Translations under genes and position numbers: made by a program
Part shown: positions 7,745-15,933 of the stretch, in pieces
Layout: each line of letters starts with the position of its first letter
Numbering within the stretch: the stretch's first letter is position 1
Assembly: GCA_040902765.1 (NCBI GenBank)
Contig: JBBDWO010000019.1
Coordinates: 33,369-97,368 of the forward strand
Direction of reading: 5' to 3'
DNA: 64,000 bases
Source of the DNA: Acidimicrobiia bacterium
GTDB lineage: Bacteria; Actinomycetota; Acidimicrobiia; Spongiisociales; UBA11373
The notes under the pieces: generated by a model
Told to the model about the DNA's origin: nothing
What the model saw: the letters and a program-made list of their open reading frames with translations, nothing else
The model's database searches: none

Positions 7745-8892
7745 AGTCGGGAGGCTACGGCCTGCTTGGTCATCAGCGGCCACGCGTCGACCGAGCCGTC
7801 CGGAGTGATGAGCGACACGATGTTGGTCTCGGTCCCGAACCCGGCGCCCGCTGTGGTGACGTCGTTGGCCACGAGGAGGTCGACGCCCTTCTCCTTCGCC
7901 TTCACCACGGCACCGTCGAGGGACCCTGTCTCGGCGGCGAATCCCACCAGGAAGGGCCGCGGTGACATCTCCGCCACGCCGGCGAGGATGTCCGGCGTCG
8001 GCCCCAGATCCACCACGGGCAGCCGGTCGGCTCGATGCACCTTGGCCTCGGCCGGGTCTACCGGCTTGAAATCGGCGACGGCGGCGGCGAGCACGGCCAC
8101 GTCGCACCTCGGAGCCTGCTCCCAGACCGCTTCAGCCATCTCGTCGGCGGTCTCGACGGGGACGACTTCCACCAGGGAGTGTTCGGCGCCCGCCACGGTG
8201 GTCACCAGGATCACCCGGGCGCCACGCCCGGCGGCCTCCAGGGCAATGGCGTTGCCCATCTTCCCGCTGGAGCGGTTGCCGATGTAGCGGACCGGGTCGA
8301 TCGGCTCCCGGGTGCCACCGGCGCTGACCAGGACGGTCCAGCCGGCCAGGCTCCCGGCGCCGAGCGTCTCCTCGAGGGCGACCACGATGTCCTCCGGCTC
8401 GACCATGCGGCCCTCACCCACGTCGCCTCCGGCGAGGGCACCGGACACCGGTCCCGCGAGCACCACGCCGTCGGCCCGCAGCGTCGCCGCGTTGCGCTGG
8501 GTGGCAGGGTGCTCCCACATCTCGGTGTGCATCGCCGGCGCGACCACCACCGGACCCGTGAAGGCGAGCACCGTCGCCGAAAGCAGGTCGTCGCTCTGGC
8601 CGTTGGCGATCCGGGCCATGGTCGCCGCGGTCGCCGGCGCGATCACGATCGCATCGGCCCACCGAGCGAGCTCGGTATGAGGGCTCACCGAATCGGCACC
8701 GAAGAAGTCCGTCGCCGGGTGCCGACCCGTGATGGCGGCGAGGGTCTGGGCACCGAGGAACTGGAGCGAGGACCGGGTCATCACCGGTTGCACGATCGCC
8801 CCGGCCTCGACGAGACGGCGGGCGAGGTACGCAGCCTTGAAAGCTGCTACTCCCCCGCTGACCCCCAGGACGATCCGACGACCGTCGAGCAT
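7711..8892 (-). CDS. coaBC: Phosphopantothenoylcysteine decarboxylase/synthetase CoaBC
   Basis: Bifunctional coenzyme A enzyme: the CoaB part joins cysteine to 4'-phosphopantothenate, and the CoaC flavoprotein decarboxylates the product. From ATG 8890-8892 the protein has 393 residues. The CoaC half shows SGGVAAFKA (flavin binding) and PAMHTEMW, the form of the PxMNxxMW motif I associate with actinobacteria. The CoaB half starts near residue 190 with VLVSAGGTREPIDPVR and RYIGNRSSGKMG. Upstream codons of the open frame mirror rpoZ and are not coding. rpoZ ends 4 bases upstream, so the two are an operon. Confidence 0.95.
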   Translation of the reverse strand: MLDGRRIVLGVSGGVAAFKAAYLARRLVEAGAIVQPVMTRSSLQFLGAQTLAAITGRHPATDFFGADSVSPHTELARWADAIVIAPATAATMARIANGQSDDLLSATVLAFTGPVVVAPAMHTEMWEHPATQRNAATLRADGVVLAGPVSGALAGGDVGEGRMVEPEDIVVALEETLGAGSLAGWTVLVSAGGTREPIDPVRYIGNRSSGKMGNAIALEAAGRGARVILVTTVAGAEHSLVEVVPVETADEMAEAVWEQAPRCDVAVLAAAVADFKPVDPAEAKVHRADRLPVVDLGPTPDILAGVAEMSPRPFLVGFAAETGSLDGAVVKAKEKGVDLLVANDVTTAGAGFGTETNIVSLITPDGSVDAWPLMTKQAVASRLWDRIIEARQI

Positions 8893-8896
8893 CGGG

Positions 8897-9124
8897 CTAC
8901 TCGCCGCTGTCGACGACGACCTTGTCGGCAGCGATCTCCTCGAGGGCGATCGAGAGGGGCTTGTCGGACAGCGAGTGCACCTGCGGCGGGATGTTGCTGC
9001 CCATGCCGTCGCCGAGCTGGTTGAAGTACGAGTTGATCTGCCGGGCACGACGTGCCGCCAGCACCACCAGGGTGAAACGCTCACCGGTGCGGGCTAGGAC
9101 GGTCTCGATGGGAGGCTCGATCAT
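8897..9124 (-). CDS. rpoZ: RNA polymerase omega subunit
   Basis: The small omega subunit (75 residues) chaperones the beta' subunit during RNA polymerase assembly. The core sequence LVVLAARRARQINSYFNQLG contains the conserved AxxRARQI helix typical of the family, and SDKPLSIALEEI follows near the C-terminus. Length fits actinobacterial omegas. It sits just upstream of coaBC, as in other actinobacteria where the order is mihF-gmk-rpoZ-coaBC. The next gene upstream is divergent, so the rpoZ promoter must be in the 287-base gap 9125-9411. Confidence 0.93.
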   Translation of the reverse strand: MIEPPIETVLARTGERFTLVVLAARRARQINSYFNQLGDGMGSNIPPQVHSLSDKPLSIALEEIAADKVVVDSGE

Positions 9125-9236
9125 TGGGACAATCCGTGGGTTGGGGTCGGTGACGAGTATATGCGACCGGCGGCCGCAAGCAGTCGTTCACCGATCAGCG
9201 ACAAACGCTGAGGCGTTCGGGTTCGAGTGGCGTCAC

Positions 9237-9345
9237 AACGCTCAACGCTCAACGCAAGACGCGTGACCGTCGGCTACCAGCTACCGGCTACCCGCTACCA
9301 GCTACCGGCCACTAGATACCAGATATCACATACCGGTACCAGCCG
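9237..9345. repeat. Heptamer repeats in the rpoZ/kinase divergent gap
   Basis: 2.7 copies of AACGCTC lie at 9237-9255 and about five copies of GCTACC(A/G/C) at 9273-9308, then degenerate copies up to about 9345. The rest of the gap 9125-9411 should hold the divergent promoters of rpoZ and the kinase gene. A CATACT hexamer at 9398-9403 is a possible -10 for the kinase gene, about 8 bases before its ATG, which would give a leaderless mRNA. Confidence 0.8.
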
Positions 9346-9411
9346 GCGACGAAGGGGTGAGCCGCGAACCTCAGCCAGGTGATTGCTGATGACCTGACAT
9401 ACTGCGATCGC

Positions 9412-10173
9412 ATGCCAGCCGATCTTCAACACCCCACCGTCGTGTCCATCGCCGGCCACGTGGGCAGCGGAAAGAGCGCCACCGCCCGAATCGTCGCCGA
9501 GACCCTCGGATGGAGCCACCTCTCCACCGGCGAGATGTTCCGACAGATCGCCGGCCGGCTCGGCATGACCGTCCTGGAGTTGAATCGCCACGCCGAGACC
9601 GACGGCTCGATCGACGAGGAGATCGACAGCTACCTGCGGGGCCTCGCCGGCGTGGCCAGTGATGTGGTCATCGACTCACGCATGGCCTGGCACTTCGTTC
9701 CCGAGTCGCTCAAGGTGTTCCTCCTGGTGGATCCCATCGAGGGGGCCCGGCGTGTCCTGCGGGCTGGCCGAGCCGATGAGACGTATGCCACCCTCGAGGA
9801 CGCCGCCGCGGCGAACGTCGCCCGCATGGCCGCCGAGGCCGAGCGATATCACGATCTGTACGGGGTCCGGCGCGACGATTGGCGCAACTACGACCTGGTC
9901 ATCGACACCACCGACGTCGCCAAGGAGGCCGTGACCACCCGCATCGTCGCTGCCGTCATCGGACCGCCCTCCGAGCGTTCCGGGGTATGGCTCGCCACCC
10001 GCCGCCTCCGTCGCAATGGTGCGATCAAGACCGGCGACACCGTTGAGGTCGACATCCGCGACGGCTTGGGCTCGGTACGCCGCGGCTGGGACCTCGTGGA
10101 GCATGCCCGGGCGGCGGCCGAACCCCTCATCCGCTGCCGGCTCGTCGGATACGAGGGATCACCCGTCGACTGA
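9412..10173 (+). CDS. Cytidylate-kinase-like P-loop NMP kinase
   Basis: The N-terminal 170 or so residues resemble the short archaeal-type CMP kinase family. The P-loop is GHVGSGKSATAR, then STGEMFRQIAGRLGMTVLEL with the acceptor-nucleotide region, HAETDGSIDEEID, DSRMAWHFV, and the YDLVIDTTDV strand. CMP kinases phosphorylate CMP or dCMP with ATP. About 75 further residues (from VIGPPSERSG) do not match the core and are of unknown role. The gene occupies the position where actinobacteria normally keep gmk, but on the opposite strand. The start may be the ATG at 9412 or an ATG at 9379; I chose 9412 because a plausible -10 lies just upstream. It runs into mihF from the other side, overlapping 15 bases tail to tail. 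Confidence 0.8.
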   Translation: MPADLQHPTVVSIAGHVGSGKSATARIVAETLGWSHLSTGEMFRQIAGRLGMTVLELNRHAETDGSIDEEIDSYLRGLAGVASDVVIDSRMAWHFVPESLKVFLLVDPIEGARRVLRAGRADETYATLEDAAAANVARMAAEAERYHDLYGVRRDDWRNYDLVIDTTDVAKEAVTTRIVAAVIGPPSERSGVWLATRRLRRNGAIKTGDTVEVDIRDGLGSVRRGWDLVEHARAAAEPLIRCRLVGYEGSPVD

Positions 10174-10476
10174 GCGTGCCTCGGCCACCAGGCGACGGCG
10201 CTGGTCGACGTCGAGGGTGCCGATCCGCTCGAATTCGGAGATCCCGAGCCGCGCCAGCAGCCGAACCGTCCTGATCTTACCTAGCGCAGGCACCGCGGTG
10301 AGCACACTCTTGACCTTCAGGGCAGCGATCAGATCATCGTCCGTGTCGAGCAGCACCTCGGCGATGGTGATCTCTCCGGCCTGAAGAGACCGGCGGATCT
10401 CAGTGCGGCAGGCCCGCAACGCGGTGACGCGGGCGAGCACCGATGGGCGAACGTCGTCGACGGGACTCTCGGACAC
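10159..10476 (-). CDS. mihF: Actinobacterial integration host factor (mIHF)
   Basis: mIHF is a small non-HU nucleoid protein found in actinobacteria, bending DNA through a helix-two-turn-helix. The 105 residues end with the typical module: LKVKSVLTAVPALGKIRTVRLL, ARLGISEFERIGTLDVDQRRRL, matching the family pattern of a GxGKxRAxxLMxxLGI core followed by a second helix. Its position next to a pyrF-like gene and near rpoZ is the standard actinobacterial context. The start is GTG 10474-10476, with no visible Shine-Dalgarno sequence. A very large hairpin ends 13 bases upstream and may separate it from, or couple it to, the upstream gene. Confidence 0.85.
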   Translation of the reverse strand: MSESPVDDVRPSVLARVTALRACRTEIRRSLQAGEITIAEVLLDTDDDLIAALKVKSVLTAVPALGKIRTVRLLARLGISEFERIGTLDVDQRRRLVAEARSVDG

Positions 10477-10489
10477 GCTGCGACTCTAC

Positions 10490-10580
10490 GGGGGTGAGCG
10501 AATAGGTCGCTGGCTTCATCAGGTTTCGGCTTGCAGCAAGCCGAAACCTGATCCCGGGGCGAGCCTATTCGCTCACCCCC
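10490..10580. terminator. 91-base nested inverted repeat between pyrF-like gene and mihF
   Basis: The outer arms are 17 bp and perfect (10490-10506 with 10564-10580, starting GGGGGTGAGCG). The inner arms are also 17 bp and perfect (10518-10534 with 10536-10552, ATCAGGTTTCGG...), separated by an unpaired internal loop. The outer right arm contains the last codons and TAG stop of the pyrF-like gene. No U-tract follows, so it may be a terminator/attenuator, an RNA-processing structure or a miniature mobile element. Confidence 0.6.
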
Positions 10581-11200
10581 GACGACGCCGTGGCGATGCC
10601 GCCGACCAGGGCCGATGGGGCGACGACCAAGTCGGCGGCGCGTCGTCGGGCCTCGTCGATCCCGGCGAGCGACGAGATACCGATGGCGACACGTTCCAGT
10701 TCGGGAGCCGCCTGAGCAACCACGCCGAGGTCGCCGAGGGTGACGAGCACGCCCGACGCACCCGCGGCCAACGCCCGCTTGGCGAGCCGGGACACCACGG
10801 CGCCCCGCGAACGGCCGAGTCCCAGCACTGCAGCCCTCGCGTCGTTGACCCCGGGATCCAACGATGCCGCCACGACCGTCGCGCCCGATGCCGCTGCCGC
10901 CGCGACTGCTGCCTCCATCGCGCCCTCCTCCACGACGGCGTGGACCGCGATCCGCCGTGCTCCGTACTCGGCGAGGCGCCCTGCGGCGCGTCCGACGACG
11001 TCGGGGGTGCCGTGGATGGCGAACAGCGTCGTCACCTCCCCGATCCTCGCCAGCGCTCCCACCACTCCGGGACCCGGACCGAGGAGGAGGTCGGCGCCAA
11101 CAGCAAAACCATCCACCGCCCCGCTGATCCGGTCCGCCTCGCGCACCGCGTCTTCGGCGATCCGTGCCGTCAGCAAAGCAACCAGGCGACCGTTACCCAC
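10565..11200 (-). CDS. PyrF-like protein lacking catalytic residues
   Basis: The 211 residues align by eye with orotidine 5'-phosphate decarboxylase: an N-terminal strand (RLVALL), a hydrophobic block, GARRIAVHAV with the AVHA strand, TVVAASLD, AGASGVLVTLGDLGVV and a final AADLVVAPSALVGG phosphate loop. Where active enzymes have the Asp-x-Lys-x-x-Asp tetrad (DLKxHDIPNT), this protein reads LFAIHGTPDV, so the catalytic Lys and both Asp are gone. It lies in the standard pyrF slot upstream of mihF, but no other pyrimidine gene is next to it. It is either a non-catalytic paralogue with a new role or a decayed pyrF. GTG start; nusB ends 4 bases upstream. Confidence 0.7.
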   Translation of the reverse strand: MGNGRLVALLTARIAEDAVREADRISGAVDGFAVGADLLLGPGPGVVGALARIGEVTTLFAIHGTPDVVGRAAGRLAEYGARRIAVHAVVEEGAMEAAVAAAAASGATVVAASLDPGVNDARAAVLGLGRSRGAVVSRLAKRALAAGASGVLVTLGDLGVVAQAAPELERVAIGISSLAGIDEARRRAADLVVAPSALVGGIATASSGVSE

Positions 11201-11204
11201 GGTG

Positions 11205-11579
11205 TCACTCCCGATCGCGCTCGGCGGCGAGCTTGGACAGGACGCCGTTGACGAAGGCGCCGCTACGAGCGGTCGAGTACGTCTTGACCAGGCGCACCGC
11301 CTCGGCGATCACGACGGGCACCGGGACCTCGGGGCGACTGCGCAACTCCCAGAGGGCGATGCGCAGGACGTTGCGATCGACCGGCGGCATCCGTTCCACC
11401 CGCCACCCCGTCGACGCTGCGCCAATCGCTTCATCGAGCGACTCACGAGACCCCCACACACCGCTCACGATCGCCGCAGAGCGCTTCGACAGCCCCTCCA
11501 GGGTCGGTATCGCCTCCCGGCGTTGGTCGGCCTCGTAGAGGGCGTGAAGCGCCGCTTCCCGGTGGTCCTGGGGGGTCAC
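11205..11579 (-). CDS. nusB: Transcription antitermination factor NusB
   Basis: NusB with NusE binds boxA RNA in antitermination of rRNA operons. The 124-residue protein shows the all-helical family pattern: HREAALHALYEAD at the N-terminus, MPPVDRNVLRIALWEL in the middle, and PVPVVIAEAVRLVKTYS...GAFVNGVLSKLA at the C-terminus, with the conserved VINEAVxLAK-FVNGVL equivalents. Length is slightly short but complete. Its start overlaps the efp stop by ATGA, the usual efp-nusB pairing in actinobacteria and firmicutes. Confidence 0.94.
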   Translation of the reverse strand: MTPQDHREAALHALYEADQRREAIPTLEGLSKRSAAIVSGVWGSRESLDEAIGAASTGWRVERMPPVDRNVLRIALWELRSRPEVPVPVVIAEAVRLVKTYSTARSGAFVNGVLSKLAAERDRE

Positions 11580-12136
11580 GACACCCGGGTCATGTATTCG
11601 CCACTTCGGGTGTCCACCTTGATGCGATCACCCTGCTCGACGAACAGCGGCACGTTGACCACGAGGCCGGTCTCGACGGTGGCCGGTTTGGTCCCGGCCG
11701 ACGACCGATCGCCCTTGACACCCGGTTCGGCGTGGGTCACTTCGAGTTCGACCGAGGCGGGGAGCTCCAGACCGATCGCCCTCCCGTCGTACATGGCGAT
11801 ACTGGCGCCGTCACCTTCCTTGAGGAAGGACGCCGCCGACCCGACCTCTTCGTCCCGCAGCACCACCTGGGCATAGGTCTCGCCGTCCATGAAGTGAAAC
11901 CCCGTGTCGTCGCGGTACAGGAACTGATGGGGACGACGGTCCACGATCGCCTGGTTGACCGCCTCGTCGGCCCGGAAGGTGCGGTCGACCACGGCACCCG
12001 ACTGGAGATTCTTCAGCTTCATGCGTACGAATGCCTTGCCCTTGCCCGGTTTGACGTGCTGGTACTCGACGATCTGGAACAGGCCGTCGTCGAGGTCCAG
12101 CGTCATGCCCGGCCGAACGTCGTTGGTGGAGATCAT
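11576..12136 (-). CDS. efp: Translation elongation factor P
   Basis: EF-P rescues ribosomes stalled at polyproline stretches. The 186 residues give the three-barrel protein: an N-terminal KOW-like domain with the tip loop HVKPGKGKAFVR, whose lysine is modified in some bacteria, an OB domain, and the C-terminal NVPLFVEQGDRIKVDTRSGEYMTR signature. In actinobacteria the loop lysine is, to my knowledge, usually unmodified, and no EpmA/EpmB-like gene is nearby. Directly upstream are heptamer repeats, so the gene may be read from pepP or from a promoter in the 52-base gap. Confidence 0.96.
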   Translation of the reverse strand: MISTNDVRPGMTLDLDDGLFQIVEYQHVKPGKGKAFVRMKLKNLQSGAVVDRTFRADEAVNQAIVDRRPHQFLYRDDTGFHFMDGETYAQVVLRDEEVGSAASFLKEGDGASIAMYDGRAIGLELPASVELEVTHAEPGVKGDRSSAGTKPATVETGLVVNVPLFVEQGDRIKVDTRSGEYMTRVS

Positions 12137-12140
12137 GACC

Positions 12141-12173
12141 AGCCGTCAGCTGCCAGCTGCCAGCTGCCAGCCA
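12141..12173. repeat. Heptamer repeats CAGCTGC between pepP and efp
   Basis: About four copies of the unit CAGCTGC, with edge variants, lie between the pepP stop at 12189 and the efp start at 12136, only five bases from the efp ATG. The unit is itself close to palindromic (CAGCTG). Confidence 0.75.
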
Positions 12174-12188
12174 GGAGGCGAACCGCGG

Positions 12189-13250
12189 TCATGTGGTGAG
12201 GGCCTTTGGGGAGGAGGTGAGGACCCGATTGCCGGTCTCGGTCACCAGGACCATGTCTTCGATGCGCACGCCGCCGATGCCGGGCAGGTAGACGCCGGGC
12301 TCCACCGTGACGGCATCTCCCGGTACCAGACGATCCTCGTTGCCGCGCCGGACCCACGGGGGCTCGTGGATCTCGAGCCCCACCCCATGGCCGGTGCTGT
12401 GGAGGAACTGCTCCTCGTAGCCGTAGCCGCGCAACACCGCACGACACGCCTCGTCGACGTCGTTGCACGACACTCCCGGGCCGACGGCGGCGATGCCCGC
12501 CTCCTGGGACTCGAGGACCGCGGCGTGAACCCTGACCATCTCGTCCGACGGTTCGCCGCTCAGCCAGACGGTGCGACTCATGTCGCTGTGGTAGCCATCG
12601 ACGACGCATCCGTAGTCGAGCAGGAGGAGCGCATCTCCGACCGGCTTCCGTCCGGAGCGATAGTGCGGGATCGAGGCGCCGGCTCTGGCGGCGACGATGG
12701 GCTCCCACCCGGCGGCCTCACCACCCTTCGACCGCATCACGTCGATCAGACGCCACCCCAACTCGGCCTCACCGACCGCTGGCTCGGCGAGCTCCGACAA
12801 CCGGGCAAAGGCGGCGTCGCCGGCGGCGGCCGCCTTCGAGAGCGCCTCGACCTCCTCGGGGTCCTTGGCCCGACGGAGCCGCTCGACCGAACCTCCCCCG
12901 GCGGCCGGAATGACCCCCGTCTCCCGGCCGAAGTCGGTGGCCCATCCCCAGGTGACCCCGTCGGCCTCGAGGGTCACGGTGTCGAGTCCTGAAACGAGGC
13001 CCCTCAGCGTGTCCCACAGGCCGCTGGTATACACGACGAGATCCGTCTGAGGAAGGTCGGCGACCAGGGCCCCGGCGAGTTCCCCGTAACGGCCGTCGGT
13101 GACGAACGTGGCAGGCCCGTCAGGGGTCACCAGCAGCCAACCGCTGCTCCCGGTGAACCCGGTGAGGTACCGCAGGTTGGGGAGCCGAGACACGAGCAAC
13201 GGAGCCTCGATACCGGCTCGCAACGCCTCGAGCCGTGCAGCGTGGTTCAT
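12189..13250 (-). CDS. M24-family Xaa-Pro aminopeptidase
   Basis: Cleaves N-terminal residues preceding proline, using two metal ions. The 353 residues have a creatinase-like N-terminal domain and an M24 pita-bread domain from about residue 120. The metal ligands are visible: D in LLLLDYGCVVDG, D in GYHSDMSRT, H in STGHGVGLEIHE, E in TVEPGVYLPG and E in GGVRIEDM. Length fits PepQ/YpdF-like enzymes. It starts inside the aroB stop (ATGA overlap) and lies upstream of efp, the common aroB-pepP-efp-nusB order. Exact substrate range (Xaa-Pro di- or oligopeptides) cannot be told. Confidence 0.92.
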   Translation of the reverse strand: MNHAARLEALRAGIEAPLLVSRLPNLRYLTGFTGSSGWLLVTPDGPATFVTDGRYGELAGALVADLPQTDLVVYTSGLWDTLRGLVSGLDTVTLEADGVTWGWATDFGRETGVIPAAGGGSVERLRRAKDPEEVEALSKAAAAGDAAFARLSELAEPAVGEAELGWRLIDVMRSKGGEAAGWEPIVAARAGASIPHYRSGRKPVGDALLLLDYGCVVDGYHSDMSRTVWLSGEPSDEMVRVHAAVLESQEAGIAAVGPGVSCNDVDEACRAVLRGYGYEEQFLHSTGHGVGLEIHEPPWVRRGNEDRLVPGDAVTVEPGVYLPGIGGVRIEDMVLVTETGNRVLTSSPKALTT

Positions 13251-14266
13251 CGACGACGACCTCCGTGGATTCCGACGGACCCCAAAGCGGCGTCAACGGT
13301 AGCCGCACCGACGTGGACCACCTCCGGAGCCCCGATGGCCCGCAGGAGGACCATCCGCACCCCTCCGGCGTCTCGCTTCTTGTCCCGGCCGACCTGGGTG
13401 AGGACCTGCGCAGGGTCGGCTTCTGCGGCCTCGGTGGGCAAACCGAGACCGGCGACGATGTCTCGCTGGCGATCCTCGTCACCGAATCCCACCTCGAGCG
13501 CCGAAGCGCGCCCGGCGGCGACCATGCCGACCGCCACCGCCAGCCCGTGGGGCCACCCGGTGACCGTCTCGACTGCGTGACCGACCGTATGCCCGTAGTT
13601 GAGATGGGCCCGCTCGCCCTCATCCAAGGGGTCGCGGCGGACGATGTCCTGCTTGACGGCGAGGGCGCGTCCCACCACGGTCTCCAGGTCCGCTGCGGCG
13701 CCCTGGGCCTCGATGAGATCGACGAGGGCGGGGTCCCCGACCAGGCCCGCCTTGAGGGCTTCGGCGAAGCCCTGCCGCTTCAGGTCGTCGGGGAGCGCAT
13801 CGAGGATCCCGGCGTCCACCACTACCCGCCGCGGATCCCGGAACACCCCGACCAGGTTCTTGCCACCGACGTTGACTCCGGTCTTCCCGCCCACGGCCGC
13901 ATCGACGGCTCCAAGGAGCGTCGTGGGGACATAGATCGCGGCGACTCCTCGGAGGTACACCGCGGCTACGAAACCGGCGAGATCGGTGACCGCCCCGCCG
14001 CCGACTCCCACGACCAGACCGTCGCGGCGCATTCCGCGTTCGAGGAGCCACCCGACCACGCGCTCGACGTTATGGAGCGTCTTTGCCGCGTCCCCAGCGG
14101 GCACGACGAGCACGTCGCCGGGCACGTCGCCGAGCGCCGTTGCCACCTGGCGGGCCACGGCCTCGGCTCCGGGTTGGGTGATGATCCCTACGAAGCCCGG
14201 ACGAAGCCCTCCGAGAAGGCGTTGGTGATCGAGCACCCCGCGCCCCACCACCACCTCAGTCGACAT
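13247..14266 (-). CDS. aroB: 3-dehydroquinate synthase
   Basis: Second step of the shikimate pathway: converts DAHP to 3-dehydroquinate with NAD and Zn. From ATG 14264-14266 the protein has 339 residues. It shows the NAD-binding GVGGGAVTDLAGFVAAVYLRG, PTTLLGAVDAAVGGKTGVN and GKNLVGVF, and the zinc-binding NYGHTVGHAVE. The open frame continues upstream to 14545, but only as a shadow of aroK. The start lies 11 bases inside aroK; the stop overlaps the pepP start. All aro genes here read in the same direction and are translationally coupled. Confidence 0.96.
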   Translation of the reverse strand: MSTEVVVGRGVLDHQRLLGGLRPGFVGIITQPGAEAVARQVATALGDVPGDVLVVPAGDAAKTLHNVERVVGWLLERGMRRDGLVVGVGGGAVTDLAGFVAAVYLRGVAAIYVPTTLLGAVDAAVGGKTGVNVGGKNLVGVFRDPRRVVVDAGILDALPDDLKRQGFAEALKAGLVGDPALVDLIEAQGAAADLETVVGRALAVKQDIVRRDPLDEGERAHLNYGHTVGHAVETVTGWPHGLAVAVGMVAAGRASALEVGFGDEDRQRDIVAGLGLPTEAAEADPAQVLTQVGRDKKRDAGGVRMVLLRAIGAPEVVHVGAATVDAALGSVGIHGGRRR

Positions 14267-14759
14267 GCGATGCCTCCCAGTAGGCGACCACCAGGTCGGC
14301 CACCGTCGAGGCCGGGCCTGACGCCTCGACGGTGACATGGGCCGCCTCCTGGTATCGCCCTTGTCGCTCCTCGAGCAGCCGCTCCATCGCCGTGATCGGA
14401 TCGCTGCCCAGCAGGGGCCGGCCCTCCCCCGAGCCCACTCTCCGGGCGAGCTCCTCGACCGGAACGTCCAGCCAGACGACCAACCCCGAGGAGCGCATCC
14501 GTGCCACTGAACCGTCGTCGAGGACGACCCCACCGCCCGTGGCAACGACGGCCTCGGACGCCGCGATCCCGACGACGGCCTCGGCCTCGGTCCTTCTGAA
14601 GGCCACCGGATCGGTGGTGAGGAGATCCCCCGTCGCCTCCCCTGAGCTCGTCTCCACCAGATCGTCGGTGTCCACGAAGTCGAGCCCGAGCCGCTCGGCG
14701 ACGAGCCAACCCACCGTCGACTTCCCGGATCCCATCATGCCGACCAACCACAGGGGCAT
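14256..14759 (-). CDS. aroK: Shikimate kinase
   Basis: Phosphorylates shikimate at the 3-hydroxyl. From ATG 14757-14759 (TGATG overlap with the aroC stop) it has 167 residues, the family norm. The Walker A loop is GMMGSGKSTVG; DTDDLVE carries the shikimate/Mg Asp; FRRTEAEAV carries the shikimate-binding Arg; ATGGGVV is the conserved GGG; the lid Arg lies in GEGRPLL. The upstream 40 codons of the open frame mirror aroC and are not part of the gene. Confidence 0.96.
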   Translation of the reverse strand: MPLWLVGMMGSGKSTVGWLVAERLGLDFVDTDDLVETSSGEATGDLLTTDPVAFRRTEAEAVVGIAASEAVVATGGGVVLDDGSVARMRSSGLVVWLDVPVEELARRVGSGEGRPLLGSDPITAMERLLEERQGRYQEAAHVTVEASGPASTVADLVVAYWEASHVD

Positions 14760-15910
14760 CAGAACGCCTCCAGGCGACCCCGCCTCCGCGCCACCGCTTC
14801 GACGAACTCGTCGACCGTGTCCCCCCCGAACACGCGCTGCATCTCCGATGCCAGCACCCAGGCGACCATCTGCTCGCACACCACTCCCGCCGCGGGTACG
14901 GCACAGACATCCGAGCGCTCGCGGAAGGCGGCGGCGGGCTCCTTGGTGACCACGTCGGCGCTGCGCAGCGGCCGCATGAGCGTCGACAGCGGCTTCATGG
15001 CGGCTCTGGCCCTGATCGTCTGCCCGGTGCTGACACCGCCCTCGATGCCGCCGGCTCGGTCGGTATCTCGGGTGAACGACCCGTCACGCACGTCGATCTC
15101 GTCGTGAGCCTCCGACCCGCGGCGCGCCGCGGACGCGAAGCCGTCGCCGATCTCCACGGCCTTGATCGCCGGTACCGACATGAGAGCGCCGCCGAGGAGT
15201 CCGTCGAGCTTCCGGTCCCAGTGGACGTGGCTGCCCACGCCAGCCGGCACGCCGAAGCCGAGTACCTCGACCACGCCTCCCACGCTGTCGCGTTCGGCGT
15301 GGGCCCGGTCGATGCGCTCCATCATCGCCGCCTCGACCGACCGGTCGAACACCCGAACCGGAGATGCGTCGACAGCGTCACGGTCGTCTGGACCGGGGCG
15401 GACGCCGTCCTCCACGACGATCCCGCCGATGGAGACGACATGGCTCAGCACAGAGGCGCCGGCGGCCCCCAGGAGCTGCTTGGCCAGGAACCCGGCGACG
15501 GTCCGTGCCGCGGTCTCTCGAGCCGATGCTCGCTCGAGGATGTTGCGGGCGTCATACGACCCGTGCTTCTGCATGCCGGCGAGGTCGGCATGTCCAGGCC
15601 GAGGCGTCGTCAAGGGCCGTTTGGGTTCACCCTGTCGAGGATCCATCTCCTCCTGCCACCGCGGCCATTCCGTGTTGCGGACCACGATCGCCACCGGACT
15701 TCCCAGGGTCTTGCCGAAGCGCAGGCCGCCGAGTGGTTCCAATTCGTCGCGCTCGATGTTCATGCGCTTGCCCCGGCCGTGACCGAGGCGCCGCCGGGCG
15801 AGCTCGTGGGCAAGGCCGTCGAGGTCGACGCTGAGCCCCGACGGGAGACCTTCGACGATGGTGACCAGACCGGGTCCGTGTGACTCCCCGGCGGTGAGGA
15901 ACCGCAGCAT
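14759..15910 (-). CDS. aroC: Chorismate synthase
   Basis: Converts EPSP to chorismate with reduced FMN. The 383 residues show all three family signatures: GESHGPGLVTIVEGLP near the start, then GRGKRMNIERDELEPLGGLRFGKTLGSP, and the C-terminal MRPLRSADVVTKEPAAAFRERSD region. Length is normal. It ends on the aroK start. pilO ends only 23 bases upstream, with no repeat or terminator between, so aroCKB may be co-transcribed with pilMNO. Confidence 0.97.
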   Translation of the reverse strand: MLRFLTAGESHGPGLVTIVEGLPSGLSVDLDGLAHELARRRLGHGRGKRMNIERDELEPLGGLRFGKTLGSPVAIVVRNTEWPRWQEEMDPRQGEPKRPLTTPRPGHADLAGMQKHGSYDARNILERASARETAARTVAGFLAKQLLGAAGASVLSHVVSIGGIVVEDGVRPGPDDRDAVDASPVRVFDRSVEAAMMERIDRAHAERDSVGGVVEVLGFGVPAGVGSHVHWDRKLDGLLGGALMSVPAIKAVEIGDGFASAARRGSEAHDEIDVRDGSFTRDTDRAGGIEGGVSTGQTIRARAAMKPLSTLMRPLRSADVVTKEPAAAFRERSDVCAVPAAGVVCEQMVAWVLASEMQRVFGGDTVDEFVEAVARRRGRLEAF

Positions 15911-15933
15911 GACCGGAGGCTACCCGCGAAGGA

